64,000 bases of DNA. Source: an uncultured Paracoccaceae bacterium. Lineage in GTDB: Bacteria > Pseudomonadota > Alphaproteobacteria > Rhodobacterales > Rhodobacteraceae. The notes below the pieces were generated by a model, which did no database searches, was not told the origin of the DNA, and was given only the letters and a program-made list of their open reading frames with translations. The DNA lies in NCBI GenBank assembly GCA_947493255.1, contig CANLQK010000005.1, positions 213,078-277,077 on the forward strand, in the 5' to 3' direction. Both the position numbers and the translations under genes were made by a program. Shown here piece by piece: positions 53,503-62,940 of the stretch; the stretch's first letter is position 1, and every line of letters starts with the position of its first letter.

Positions 53503-55863
53503 TTAGAAAACAATATTTGACGTAGTTTCTTTCTTTGACCCTTTAACCAGAAGGGTTCTTCGTTCTGAGGATGGTAATCTAATTGTAGCAGTGGGAACTT
53601 TTGGGGCCGCTGAACCTTCGTTCGACCAATCAAGCTTGATATGATCATCCGTAGCCGTCACCAAGAATTTAAGCAGCGAAAAGGACGGATTAACTGTTTC
53701 GCCGTCATCTTCATACAACATCCCTTCGCCTCGCCCCTTCCCCAACACTGGGAATAACGCCAGTTCACGCAGCGTGTCGGCATTAGTGCTTGCGCGGTTC
53801 GCATTGGTTGATAGAGGCAGCACAGCTCCGGCCCGAACAAACAACGGAATGGTGTCCAATGCGACAGACAACGTTACGCTAGAACCGGGTTCATGCCATG
53901 TCCCGACATGAAAATCCCACCAACCAGTGGCGTTTTCTGGAAGCCGAATAGTTCGAGTCTTCGCTCCTTGATCAACAACATTGGCTACCAAAAGATCGCG
54001 ACCAAGCATGAAGTCATCGGTTTCACCCCAAGCAGCTTTGTCTTCTGGATGGTCCAAAAACAATGGCCGCAACATCGGCTCATTTGATTTCACCGCTTGC
54101 CACAGCAATGTATAAAGATAGGGCAACAATCGGTACCTAAGCTGCAGCGCAGTGCGAATATGTTCCGTCACCTCTGGATACATCCATGGTTCATTTGCGG
54201 TGGCATCGTCATTCCATGAGTGGATCGTGAAACGCGGATGGAAAATTCCGTTCTGAACCCACCGCACGAACAGCTCAGCGTCCGGGCGCGGGCCGGAAAA
54301 CCCACCGACGTCATGGCCGATGTTGAACAAGCCAGACAGGCTCATCCCCAACCCTGTGCGAATGTTGTACCGAAGTGTTTTCCAATCCGTTCGGTTATCG
54401 CCAGACCAAGTTTGCGCATATCGTTGAACGCCAGGCGCGCCGGATCGGCATATAAGATAGGGCCGTTTTGTCGGCGCGTGTTCCTGTTGGGCTTCATAAG
54501 ACGCGCGCGTCATGAGAACGGAGTGAAGCGGCCGGATTAGATTTATTTCTATCGGCGACCCAAACCCATAACACTGTGCGCCCCGGTCCCAAATTTCGTA
54601 TTCGTTGTTATCATTCCACGTTGACCCAATGCCGTTTTCTAACAACTGTGTTGACACTCCGTTTTTCCACCATTCGATGGTGTCAGGATTAGTGAAATCA
54701 AGGTGCGATCCCTCATCATCCCAAAAGATCGATCGTTCGGGCATGCCTGTTTCGCTGTCTTTGATGAACAAGCCTGCAGAGGCTACCGTTTCGTATTGCG
54801 GGTGATCTTGTAGGAGGCATGGTTTTATATTTGCGATTAAATGAATCTGCGCATAATGAAATTTGCGCGTCATCGCTGCAATATCTGGCACCTTTTCCTG
54901 GTTCCAATGAAATACGTAGCGTTTTTCACCGATCGACGAATAACCTGACGACAATTGAAAGCTGTCGCATGGCATTTCATGTTCAGCGATCTTGTCGACG
55001 AAACCTTCCAGCTGCACCTGAGCATCGTCCGCGTCTGTGTATGACATTGTCGACCCAGAATACCCCAAAGTCCAACGGGGCGGAAATGCTGTGCCGCCCG
55101 TCAGCTTAACCTGAGCCTTTACTAACTCCAGCATCTGCGGCGCCCAGCGTATGTAATAATCTAAGTCACCGTCGTCAGCGCGGTAGGCGCGATATGGAAG
55201 ATGGTAATTGTCCAATTCATTGCCCAAGTCGAACCAGCAACTTGAGAGGTTGTCATAGAAAATTGACCACGCACCAGCAGCTTTGGTCTGGGTCATTGTA
55301 AACGGGATGTGTTTATAAAGTGGATCAGTCGTTTCGGCATCATAACCCATCGCATCAAGATTACGCATTTCATAACGGCCACCACGGCGATCCAGTTTGC
55401 CCGTCTTCTCTCCAAGTCCATGCACCGGCTCATCTGCGTTTCGAAGCAGGAAATGTTCATGGCGGTTATCACTTAGGCCGAGAAGCGTGCCGCCTGTCGG
55501 CCTTTCCTCCGCAAAGGTCTCCCAGCTCTCGTCAATTTTTGCGGCCCAGGATAAGTGCAGTCGTTCCGCAACAGTTAGCCGTAATTTTGGTGTCGAAATA
55601 ACTAAAGCGTCTGACTCAGAAATAGACACATCTGCTCCACTAAACCCAGTTAGATCATCACGATCGCGGCCTTCCCATGGAACGTCTTGAGAAGGTGCGA
55701 TTGACCATGTCTTGGGCAAACACCATTCACTGTCTTTTTTTAGCGAAACGCGGATGAGTGTATCTTCTAGGGCAACAATGCGAAGGATATGGCGGCCTTC
55801 GACCAGCAGTTCGACGCCATTCTCCAATGTTTTGGAAAGGGTCCAATGCTTGAGGGTTTTCAT
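53503..55863 (-). CDS. Glycoside hydrolase family 31 (alpha-glucosidase/alpha-xylosidase type)
   Basis: A 786-residue soluble enzyme without signal peptide, so cytoplasmic. N-terminal beta-sandwich to about 250, then a (beta/alpha)8 barrel. The nucleophile is D418 in STWNDNNEYEIW, and D489 in QTWSGDNRTDW is the acid/base. FWDDEGSHLDFTNPD and GLFNIGHDVGGFSG are family blocks. The C-terminal beta domains end at 786. It is the last gene of the gntR-uxaC-uxuB-GH31 operon, overlapping uxuB by 4 bp, so its substrate probably contains a uronic acid. Alpha-glucosidase, alpha-xylosidase or related activities cannot be told apart by eye. Confidence 0.9.
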   Translation of the reverse strand: MKTLKHWTLSKTLENGVELLVEGRHILRIVALEDTLIRVSLKKDSEWCLPKTWSIAPSQDVPWEGRDRDDLTGFSGADVSISESDALVISTPKLRLTVAERLHLSWAAKIDESWETFAEERPTGGTLLGLSDNRHEHFLLRNADEPVHGLGEKTGKLDRRGGRYEMRNLDAMGYDAETTDPLYKHIPFTMTQTKAAGAWSIFYDNLSSCWFDLGNELDNYHLPYRAYRADDGDLDYYIRWAPQMLELVKAQVKLTGGTAFPPRWTLGYSGSTMSYTDADDAQVQLEGFVDKIAEHEMPCDSFQLSSGYSSIGEKRYVFHWNQEKVPDIAAMTRKFHYAQIHLIANIKPCLLQDHPQYETVASAGLFIKDSETGMPERSIFWDDEGSHLDFTNPDTIEWWKNGVSTQLLENGIGSTWNDNNEYEIWDRGAQCYGFGSPIEINLIRPLHSVLMTRASYEAQQEHAPTKRPYLICRSGAPGVQRYAQTWSGDNRTDWKTLRYNIRTGLGMSLSGLFNIGHDVGGFSGPRPDAELFVRWVQNGIFHPRFTIHSWNDDATANEPWMYPEVTEHIRTALQLRYRLLPYLYTLLWQAVKSNEPMLRPLFLDHPEDKAAWGETDDFMLGRDLLVANVVDQGAKTRTIRLPENATGWWDFHVGTWHEPGSSVTLSVALDTIPLFVRAGAVLPLSTNANRASTNADTLRELALFPVLGKGRGEGMLYEDDGETVNPSFSLLKFLVTATDDHIKLDWSNEGSAAPKVPTATIRLPSSERRTLLVKGSKKETTSNIVF

Positions 55864-57125
55864 ACTGATTGTCCGTTAGAATATTCGTCAACATGTCGCG
55901 TTAAATTTGCCAACCAATTGTCTGACGCTTCTGGCAAACCGATCAGCTTCGACAACGCTTTGCACTTCGTCATTAGGTCAACTGAACTTTTGACAAGATC
56001 AGAAATCTCATCTGCATTCGGATCTACTAGAACGTCGCCCATCTCAATTTTTCGAATAACAAATGCAACCCAAGCTGCGACCGTTTTTGTTGCTTGGTCG
56101 GACGTTTTCGAACCCGCAATCAACGGGGCAATCCGTTCCCGTAGTTTAAGGCTACCATCCGCGCCGATCTGGGCAAGCTCATGTCGCATCTCAGTTACTG
56201 CAAATCGTTCCACCAAGGCTTGCCGATATGCAGGTGTCGATGCCTGAACAGTGTCAGGAAGGGTAGATTGGGCGTCATCCCAAAGACGCCCAACAGCGCT
56301 ACTCAATTCAGGGTTTGCCATTGCCTCATGTACGTACGTATGACCCGTGAGTTGCCCTGCGTACGCCAACCAAGAATGAGCGGCATTCAAAAGCCGAAGC
56401 TTTCGCATCTCGAAAGGGCCGACATCTGGTGTGAATTCAGCACCTGCAGTTTCCCAATTTGGGCGCAGGCCTGCAAAGTTGTCTTCGATCACCCATTCCG
56501 AAAATTCTTCAGTGACGATGGGCGCATGAACATCTGGTGTTGCAGGTGTGATCCGGTCCACCATTGAATCGGGGAAGCGTGTCGCCAAGTCAAAAGGCAG
56601 GCGAGCATGTGCCGCAAGAGCTTCGACGACGTTGCGCGTTTTGCGCCCATTGCCCGACAAATTATCGCAACTGATGACCGTCAAAGCAGATAACCCTGCA
56701 GCGGCCCGGCATGCCAAGCCATGTGCAAGGAGGCCGACCGCACTTGTAGGGTCACCGGCTAGATCTTCTACAATTGCCGGATGTGCAAGGTCGAGCGTTC
56801 CTGTTGTTTGGTCGATGCAATACCCCTTTTCAGTAATAGTAAGGGTTACGATATGAAGATCGGGATCAACAAAAGCATCGATAACAGCTTGTGGATCACG
56901 GCGGGCAAGAAGCATTCGGTCATGAACCGTTATTTGCTGCCGCGTCATACCCTGTGGCCCACGTATACCTAGCGCGTAGCCACTGCCATCTGCCATTGCA
57001 TCAAAAAGGGCAGTGTTCCCCATGACGACACCAGTGATACGCCAATTGCCGGCGGCTTGAGCGGTATAAACAGCCTGATGTGCGCGGTGGAAGTTTCCGA
57101 CGCCAATATGCAATATACGGGGCAT
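55860..57125 (-). CDS. uxuB: Mannitol dehydrogenase-family oxidoreductase, probable fructuronate reductase
   Basis: Polyol-type NAD-dependent dehydrogenase of 421 residues, acting in the conversion of fructuronate to mannonate. N-terminal Rossmann start RILHIGVGNFHRAHQAVY, then VSCDNLSGNGRKTRNVVEAL-type ISCDNLSGNGRKTRNV, and the catalytic-type Lys in EMRKLRLLNAAHSWLAY. Length is about 60 less than the E. coli enzyme (486). The identity is set by context: uxaC lies directly upstream. The family also contains mannitol and tagaturonate-type enzymes, so the exact substrate is moderately certain. It overlaps GH31 by 4 bp and follows uxaC by two bases. Confidence 0.82.
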   Translation of the reverse strand: MPRILHIGVGNFHRAHQAVYTAQAAGNWRITGVVMGNTALFDAMADGSGYALGIRGPQGMTRQQITVHDRMLLARRDPQAVIDAFVDPDLHIVTLTITEKGYCIDQTTGTLDLAHPAIVEDLAGDPTSAVGLLAHGLACRAAAGLSALTVISCDNLSGNGRKTRNVVEALAAHARLPFDLATRFPDSMVDRITPATPDVHAPIVTEEFSEWVIEDNFAGLRPNWETAGAEFTPDVGPFEMRKLRLLNAAHSWLAYAGQLTGHTYVHEAMANPELSSAVGRLWDDAQSTLPDTVQASTPAYRQALVERFAVTEMRHELAQIGADGSLKLRERIAPLIAGSKTSDQATKTVAAWVAFVIRKIEMGDVLVDPNADEISDLVKSSVDLMTKCKALSKLIGLPEASDNWLANLTRHVDEYSNGQSV

Positions 57126-57127
57126 GC

Positions 57128-58513
57128 TTAGGAGCTTTCCAATCGGTAGGTTTTGATCGCAAGGTCATGTGCAAGTAATTGCGCGACTTCAGCGGCTTCT
57201 GGTTTTGACAGAATACCCAGATCAATTTGGTCGGCTAAGTGCAGAGCCACACCACGTCGCCACAGATCGTGGCGTGCAGGGATCGAAAGAAATGCGCGCG
57301 TATCGTCATTAAAACCAGCTAGATTGTGATAGCCTGCCGTTTCAACAACAGCATCAAAATAGCGGCGAATCCCATTCAGGCTATCGTGGAACCACCACGG
57401 CGGGCCGATCCGAACGCAAGGCCAATGGCCGGCCATTGGCGCCAACTCTCGTGCGTAGGTGCTTTCATCCAACGTAAACAGAACAATCCGTAAGGAGGGC
57501 TCATTTCCAACTCGGTTCAGAAGGGATGCCATGCCACCGACCCAATCGGTCGACATTGGAATATCTGACCCCATATCAGGACCAATCGTTTCGAATAAAT
57601 GCTGATTGGTGTTGCGCATACTCCCCGCATGGATCTGCATAACCATCCCATCATCAACTGACATCTGCGCCATCTCGGTCAACATATGTCCGTAGTAGGC
57701 CTGCGCTTCGGTTTCATCAATTGAGCCATCCACTACGCGGCAATGCAGGCTTTCAATTTTCCCACGATCCAGCCAGTGGGTCATCATAACCGGAACATCA
57801 TGGTCAGTGGCCGTTGCACCAGCCTTGCGAAACGCTAAACGCCGATCTCGAAGCGCATCAAGGAAGCACGAGTAATCATGAACATCCCGACCAGTCATTT
57901 GTGCAAGCTCGGCCAATGCAGCCCGATGTCCTACGCGGGCTGGATTGAGCAGGTCATCTGGTCGAAATGTTGGAATCACACAGCCACCCCAATCCGAATT
58001 CTCGATCACTTTATGATCTTCCAAGGTTGCATTTGCAGGATCCGTTGTCGCTAGATGCGAAATGTTAAAGCGATCAAAAAGCGCACGAGGTTTGAAGGCG
58101 TCGGTTTTCAGTTTATCGTCGATCTGTTCATAAATTTGATCGGCGGAATCGGGACCCAAAGACCCATCGATATTCAATACATGACGGAATGTATGATCCA
58201 GCCACTGGCGACTTGGTGTGGCTGCAAACAAATGCCAATGTGCTGCAAATATTCGAAACACTTCTTGGGGGTCACGACCTTGACCTTTCGGGCCAATGCC
58301 TAGTTTTTCCAGCGGAACACCTTGAGAAAAAAGCATCCGAAAAACGTAATGATCGGGTTGGATCAAGAGAGCGGAAGGGTTTGGAAACGCTTCATCATTT
58401 GCCCACCATGAAGGGTCGCAATGACCGTGCGGCGAAACAATCGGTAGATCGCTTATTCCTTCATATATTGCCGCGGCATTGCCTGGCAGAAATATCCCAG
58501 AAGTTGTCGTCAT
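57128..58513 (-). CDS. uxaC: Uronate isomerase (glucuronate/galacturonate)
   Basis: Converts glucuronate to fructuronate or galacturonate to tagaturonate, the first step of hexuronate use. 461 residues, near the E. coli 470. N-terminal LPIVSPHGHCDPSWWANDE has the amidohydrolase-fold metal-binding His pair, and the C-terminal MGSDIPMSTDWVGGMASLLN and NDDTRAFLSIPARHD contain expected active-site residues. The start overlaps the gntR stop by 4 bp and uxuB follows two bases after the stop. The mannonate dehydratase and KDG-kinase steps are not in the window. Confidence 0.94.
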   Translation of the reverse strand: MTTTSGIFLPGNAAAIYEGISDLPIVSPHGHCDPSWWANDEAFPNPSALLIQPDHYVFRMLFSQGVPLEKLGIGPKGQGRDPQEVFRIFAAHWHLFAATPSRQWLDHTFRHVLNIDGSLGPDSADQIYEQIDDKLKTDAFKPRALFDRFNISHLATTDPANATLEDHKVIENSDWGGCVIPTFRPDDLLNPARVGHRAALAELAQMTGRDVHDYSCFLDALRDRRLAFRKAGATATDHDVPVMMTHWLDRGKIESLHCRVVDGSIDETEAQAYYGHMLTEMAQMSVDDGMVMQIHAGSMRNTNQHLFETIGPDMGSDIPMSTDWVGGMASLLNRVGNEPSLRIVLFTLDESTYARELAPMAGHWPCVRIGPPWWFHDSLNGIRRYFDAVVETAGYHNLAGFNDDTRAFLSIPARHDLWRRGVALHLADQIDLGILSKPEAAEVAQLLAHDLAIKTYRLESS

Positions 58514-59268
58514 GGCTCACCCGTCGTTTCATCAAGATCAAAATAGCCTCGGTTTCTTTCTACCAATCCTGACAGTGTGTCTAATGCCAGACGAACATGT
58601 ATTTGAAGCCGTTCGATGGCTGCACTTGAATCGCCAACCTTTATTGCCTCAACAATCGCGACATGGTCAGCACGCAAACGCTCCATTGTTCCATCTGACG
58701 TCAATGTCAGACTACGAAGCCTGTCCAAAACTGCCTTTTCTCGATTCAATGCTGCGACAATCCGTTCATATCCAGTCGCCTCAACCAACAACGCGTGAAA
58801 CTGATCATCCAAAAGACGGAAGCTCGTTTCATCACCGCTTTCGATGGCCGTTTGTTGATCCCTTATGTTCTTGAAAAGGGCCTTTTCAAAATCTGCCGAA
58901 AGACCATCATCACAGAGTTGTTGAACAACCGTTGCCTCTATTGCTTCCCGCAGAAATTGCGCAGCTTTTATTTCTTTGAGAGATAGGTTTGTAACAAACG
59001 TTCCGCGACTTGGCCAAGTCGTCAGCAAACCTTCTTCGCGGAGTTGAGCAAAAGCCGCACGGACAGGGGTTCGGCTGGCCCCGAACATTCTCCCAATTTC
59101 TTTCTCAGAAATGAGCTGCCCAGGCGGCAATTCCATGGATAAGATTGCCGCCTTAACAGCAATCGCAATTTGTTCGTCAGCGGGTCGAGCATAGTCTAAC
59201 GGCGTAATAGTTGGACCAGTGGGCTGGGACACATTGGTCTGCGATTCTGATGATGCATTCCGTTTCAC
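58510..59268 (-). CDS. GntR-family (FCD-type) regulator of the uronate locus
   Basis: A 252-residue regulator from the GTG at 59268 with AGGA ten bases upstream; a TTG at 59274 is an alternative. Winged-helix domain at about 30-95: LISEKEIGRMFGASRTPVR and LREEGLLTTWPSRGTFVTNL. The C-terminal helical FCD domain carries metal/ligand-binding candidates (DDQFHALLVEATGYERI and LRADHVAIVEAI), suggesting it senses a uronate-derived intermediate. It is first in the operon with uxaC, uxuB and GH31. The palindrome at 59341 is its likely operator, so it should control both arms and itself. Confidence 0.9.
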   Translation of the reverse strand: MKRNASSESQTNVSQPTGPTITPLDYARPADEQIAIAVKAAILSMELPPGQLISEKEIGRMFGASRTPVRAAFAQLREEGLLTTWPSRGTFVTNLSLKEIKAAQFLREAIEATVVQQLCDDGLSADFEKALFKNIRDQQTAIESGDETSFRLLDDQFHALLVEATGYERIVAALNREKAVLDRLRSLTLTSDGTMERLRADHVAIVEAIKVGDSSAAIERLQIHVRLALDTLSGLVERNRGYFDLDETTGEP

Positions 59269-59312
59269 AGACAATTGTTCCTAACATAACGTAATTGGGC
59301 TCCGCGTGGAGA

Positions 59313-59341
59313 CGATAAGCGAAAGCCATATCATATGACAA
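59313..59341 (-). promoter_or_regulatory. Probable promoter of the gntR-uxaC-uxuB-GH31 operon
   Basis: On the minus strand, -35 TTGTCA (59341-59336) and -10 TTATCG (59318-59313) are separated by 17 bases, about 40 bases before the gntR start. The -35 abuts the palindrome 59341-59354, so a bound repressor would block it. Confidence 0.5.
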
Positions 59342-59354
59342 CCGGTATACCGGT
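59341..59354. promoter_or_regulatory. Likely GntR operator, ACCGGTATACCGGT palindrome
   Basis: Perfect 14-bp palindrome ACCGGTATACCGGT between the divergent arms. The core GGTATACC is the same as in the known UxuR/ExuR operator of enterobacteria. It lies next to the gntR -35 and upstream of a TTGACA at 59366-59371 that could serve the plus-strand importer, although no well-spaced -10 was found for that one. Confidence 0.65.
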
Positions 59355-59571
59355 ATTCAATGTGCTTGACAGTCGGTGAAACCCTGTGCGTTTATGCTGT
59401 CGGAGATTAGGTTTTCTATTGGCTATTGCTGACATGAATACCAAATTTACGATCCCGCTTTGGTCTCGGGGAGGAGCACCTGAAAGCGATAATTAAAGAA
59501 TCGCGCGGGCAGCAAGCGCTGTCGCATCTGCGATCAAAGATTAGAAAACGAACCACTTGGGAGGAAAACAA

Positions 59572-60834
59572 GTGAAAAAGACTATTCTTACAACAACCGC
59601 TATGGTTGCGGGCTTAGGCATGGTGGCTGGCGCCGCTTCTGCCCAAGAAGTTCGCTTCATGTGCTATTCGGACGGCAACGAATGCGAAGTCTATGATGAT
59701 CTGGCGAACCGGTTCGAAGCCGATAATCCAGGCGTTGACGTAATCGTAGACGTAGTTCCATACCAAGCTATTCTCGAGAACCTGCCAGTTCAGCTCGCAG
59801 CGGGCACCGGACCTGACCTTGCTAAAGTGACTGACCTTGGTGGTTTGAACGAATACTATCTTGACCTCACGCCACATGTCGACGCCGATTATTGGGATAG
59901 CGCCTTTGGGGAAACACTGAACTGGTACCGCGTTGGCGACCGTCAGGGCATCTATGGTATGCACTCTCAACTGACCATCACTGGGCCGTTTGTGAACGCA
60001 ACACTGTTTGAGCAAGCTGGCGTTGAAATGCCAGGCGAAGGAGCGACATGGGATGACTGGGCAACAGCTGCATCCGCAGTAGCAGCCGGCACAGATGCTG
60101 ACTTCCCAATGGCAATGGACCGTTCTGGACACCGCGTTGCTGGCCCAGCGATTTCCTACGGCGCGAAGTACTTCACAGAAGACGGTGTTGGTTCGTTTGA
60201 AGGTTTCGATGCCTTCGCAGAAGCGTTCGTCGGTTGGAACGAAGACGGAACCATGGCGCGTGATGTGTGGGCAAGCCAAGGTGGGTCTACATACGCTGAC
60301 GCTGCACAGGAATTCATCAACGGTGAAGTGGTCTTCTACTACTCTGGTTCTTGGCAGGTTGGTCGTATGGACGAGCAGGTCGGTGATTTCTTTGACTGGC
60401 AAGTCGTAGGCTCCCCTTGTGGTCCAGCTGGCCCATGTTCCGGCATGCCGGGCGGCGCGGGTATTGTTGGCTTTGAAGGCACAGAAAACCCAGAAGCGGT
60501 AGCGGCGTTCATCGACTTCCTCGCTCAAGAAGACGTTTATGCAGAAGCGACAGCACGCACACGTAACCTGCCGGCGCACCTTGGCGTCGCTGCAGCTGGT
60601 GTTGAGTTCCAAGACGTAAGCGCCGCAGCACAAGGCGCTCTGAACGGTTTTGCGGGTGCTTTGCCTGACGTTTCCCCAATCGCGTTTGCCTACCAAGGCT
60701 ACGCTGGCAACCGTGCAATGTACGGCATCACCGTCGAGCGTGTCAGCCAGGCGATTGTTGGCGAACTGTCTGTGAGTGACGCAATGGACCGCGCAGCATC
60801 CGATCTGGAAGCAGCGATGGCTGAAGCTCAGTAA
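59572..60834 (+). CDS. Sugar ABC transporter substrate-binding protein
   Basis: Periplasmic binding protein of the carbohydrate-uptake type, 420 residues from the GTG at 59572, after GGGAGGAAAACAA. Signal peptide: KKTILTTTAMVAGLGMVAGAASAQ. The mature part starts EVRFMCYSDGNECEVYDDL and has GTGPDLAKVTDLGG at about 80 and VGSPCGPAGPCSGMPGG at about 285; the Cys pairs in these two parts suggest disulfides. FEGTENPEAVAAFIDFLAQ is a family block. It begins the importer operon. The ligand is not deducible, but the divergent uxaC/uxuB genes suggest a uronate-containing oligosaccharide. Confidence 0.93.
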   Translation: MKKTILTTTAMVAGLGMVAGAASAQEVRFMCYSDGNECEVYDDLANRFEADNPGVDVIVDVVPYQAILENLPVQLAAGTGPDLAKVTDLGGLNEYYLDLTPHVDADYWDSAFGETLNWYRVGDRQGIYGMHSQLTITGPFVNATLFEQAGVEMPGEGATWDDWATAASAVAAGTDADFPMAMDRSGHRVAGPAISYGAKYFTEDGVGSFEGFDAFAEAFVGWNEDGTMARDVWASQGGSTYADAAQEFINGEVVFYYSGSWQVGRMDEQVGDFFDWQVVGSPCGPAGPCSGMPGGAGIVGFEGTENPEAVAAFIDFLAQEDVYAEATARTRNLPAHLGVAAAGVEFQDVSAAAQGALNGFAGALPDVSPIAFAYQGYAGNRAMYGITVERVSQAIVGELSVSDAMDRAASDLEAAMAEAQ

Positions 60835-60846
60835 GCTAAATAAAAT

Positions 60847-60887
60847 GCCTCGCGTGGCCAACAGGCTGCGCGAGGCTTCTTTTCTTT
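60847..60887 (+). terminator. Partial terminator between the binding protein and the permeases
   Basis: GCCTCGCG at 60847-60854 pairs perfectly with CGCGAGGC at 60869-60876, then TTCTTTTCTTT. It lies in the 65-bp gap after the binding-protein gene. Such a site commonly leaves more binding protein than permease. Confidence 0.7.
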
Positions 60888-60899
60888 GAGGCCGTTGCC

Positions 60900-61868
60900 G
60901 TGCTTAACATAATTTCTGCAGCCATGCGCGTGATCGAAATTCCAATGCTTGCCTTGCAACGTCGGCTTGGGATCAACCGGTTGGCATGGGCATTCTTGCT
61001 GCCAAATCTTATTCTTTTTGGTCTTTTCGCATTTCTTCCCGTTATCTTGAACGTATTCTACGCGATGACAGGCGGCGACAACGTGCTCCTTGCGGACCGA
61101 CCACAGGTTGGCGCTCGCAACTTCGCAACTTTGCTGGATTGTCAGAATTATCTCGACGTGAATTCATGCCGCGAGGACAAGTTCTGGCGCGCGGTTTGGA
61201 ACACCATCTGGTTTGTCATTCTGCAAGTCGGTTTCATGGTTGGATTTGCCCTTTTGACGGCCATCGTTTTGAACCGCGACATTCGTGCGCGTGGGTTTTT
61301 CAGATCAGTCTTTTTCTTTCCCGTACTTTTATCCCCAGTCGTTGTTGCATTGATCTGGAAATGGATCTTGCAACGCGAAGGCGTTCTGAACGCGTTCTTA
61401 GATTGGACTGGCGTCGGTGGTATCAACTGGCTCGTTGATGCCAATTGGGCGTTCGGTTGGTCGGTGTTTATTTCGGTATGGGCGCACATGGGGTTCTATA
61501 CTCTGATCCTGTTAGCAGGCCTACAGGCGATCCCACGTGATGTTTATGAGGCCGCGATGATGGATCGCGCAAGCGCATGGAGGACATTCCGCCGCATCAC
61601 AATGCCATTGCTGGCGCCAACGATGTTGGTAGTTTTGATCCTGGCACTGATTAAAGGTGTGCAGACCTTTGACGAGGTCTATGCATTCACGGGTGGTGGC
61701 CCTGGTACGGCGACGACATTTATCATTCAGTACATCTATGAAGAAGGTTTCGCAGGTGCACCGCGGCTATTTGGGCTTGCTGCTGCCGCTTCTCTATTGG
61801 TGGCTGGCGTTCTGGTCGTTCTAACCCTTATTCAACTTCGCCTGAGCAGGAACAACGTAGATGGCTAG
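60900..61868 (+). CDS. Sugar ABC transporter permease, MalF-type
   Basis: Inner-membrane permease of 322 residues with about six segments, including WAFLLPNLILFGLFAFLPVI and TIWFVILQVGFMVGFALL. The EAA loop that contacts the ATPase is in YEAAMMDRASAWRTFRRITMPLLAP at about 213-237. A periplasmic loop near 75-95 (LLDCQNYLDVNSCRE) has two Cys. The start is GTG at 60900. It overlaps the second permease by 8 bp. Confidence 0.92.
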   Translation: MLNIISAAMRVIEIPMLALQRRLGINRLAWAFLLPNLILFGLFAFLPVILNVFYAMTGGDNVLLADRPQVGARNFATLLDCQNYLDVNSCREDKFWRAVWNTIWFVILQVGFMVGFALLTAIVLNRDIRARGFFRSVFFFPVLLSPVVVALIWKWILQREGVLNAFLDWTGVGGINWLVDANWAFGWSVFISVWAHMGFYTLILLAGLQAIPRDVYEAAMMDRASAWRTFRRITMPLLAPTMLVVLILALIKGVQTFDEVYAFTGGGPGTATTFIIQYIYEEGFAGAPRLFGLAAAASLLVAGVLVVLTLIQLRLSRNNVDG

Positions 61869-62913
61869 AGTTTTTTCATTCCTGACCGCAACGCGTGGCA
61901 AAGGGCGTCTCCATTGGACTGATTGGGTTTCGTATAGCTACCTCATAATCGGCATCTTTTTGATGTTCGGCCCTGTGATATGGTTGGTTTTATCGAGCTT
62001 CAAAACCGCCAACGAGCTTGATCGTTTCCCGCCACGTTTCTTGCCTTATGCACAGGAAACCGTCGAGGTAGATGGGTTTGAAGATCCGCTTTTGGCGTTT
62101 ACCGTTATTGATGGGGATCTCACCGGCGAGGTTGTCGGTCAAACTCGTCGTGCGGCAGGACGAGCAGAGATTATCGTTCCGTCAAACCCCGATGAACGTA
62201 TCCGCGTGACAGTGGACCAACTTGAACCGATCGAGGGTATCTCTTTTGCGACAGAAAACTATACAGACCTGTTTGAGCGATTTAACTTCCTGCGGTTCTT
62301 CTGGAACTCAACCTTCATTACCGTCACCGCGACACTTTTGATGTTGTTGGTCAACTCAATGGCAGCGTTTGCACTTTCAAAATACGAATTCAAAGGTCGC
62401 ACATCGGTGCTATTAATCGTGATCGGCACCTTGATGATCCCGCAAACCGTGGTGTTGGTTCCGCTGTTTTTGATCGTGACAGAGCTTGGGATGTTTAATT
62501 CACTTTGGGGCGTCATCATTCCTGGCGCCGCCACGCCCACAGGCGTGTTCCTGTTACGCCAATACATGATCACTATCCCCGATGAGATTCTCGATGCCGC
62601 ACGCATGGATAAAGCTAGTGAATGGAAAATTTTCTGGCGCATCATTATTCCCCTTTCGGCACCTGCGATCGCGGTTTTGGCGATCCTTGCGATCATGTGG
62701 CGCTGGAACGATTTCTTATGGCCGCTCATCGTGTTGACCCGAACTGAAAACTTCACGCTGCAGTTGGCGTTGAATTCCTTCCAAGGGGAACTACAAACCG
62801 ATTGGACAAGCCTTCTGGCCATGACCGTTCTTACACTGCTGCCAATCGCAGCCGTCTTCATGTTCCTTCAAAAATATATTGCCACTGGCATCGCCTCTAC
62901 GGGCGGCAAGTGA
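61861..62913 (+). CDS. Sugar ABC transporter permease, MalG-type, with enlarged first periplasmic loop
   Basis: Second permease, 350 residues against the usual 275-300. TM1 (SYLIIGIFLMFGPVIWLVLS) is followed by about 85 extra residues at 45-130, rich in charged and strand-like stretches (VEVDGFEDPLLAFTVIDGDL and ENYTDLFERFNFLRF), facing the periplasm. The EAA loop is in LDAARMDKASEWKIFWRIIIP at about 240-260. The insertion may contact the binding protein; this is inference. The ATPase gene follows after 27 bp. Confidence 0.91.
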   Translation: MARVFSFLTATRGKGRLHWTDWVSYSYLIIGIFLMFGPVIWLVLSSFKTANELDRFPPRFLPYAQETVEVDGFEDPLLAFTVIDGDLTGEVVGQTRRAAGRAEIIVPSNPDERIRVTVDQLEPIEGISFATENYTDLFERFNFLRFFWNSTFITVTATLLMLLVNSMAAFALSKYEFKGRTSVLLIVIGTLMIPQTVVLVPLFLIVTELGMFNSLWGVIIPGAATPTGVFLLRQYMITIPDEILDAARMDKASEWKIFWRIIIPLSAPAIAVLAILAIMWRWNDFLWPLIVLTRTENFTLQLALNSFQGELQTDWTSLLAMTVLTLLPIAAVFMFLQKYIATGIASTGGK

Positions 62914-62940
62914 CCCTGATCTAAGAATAGGAGACCCCAA

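Noticed and set aside
59434..59496. 20-codon frame upstream of the binding-protein gene (MNTKFTIPLW start)
   Set aside because: No ribosome-binding site before the ATG and no sign of a leader-peptide function; probably chance.
59614..60861. 415-codon open frame antisense to the substrate-binding protein gene
   Set aside because: Cys/His/Arg-rich translation without motifs, fully covered by a confident gene with signal peptide; a codon-bias shadow.
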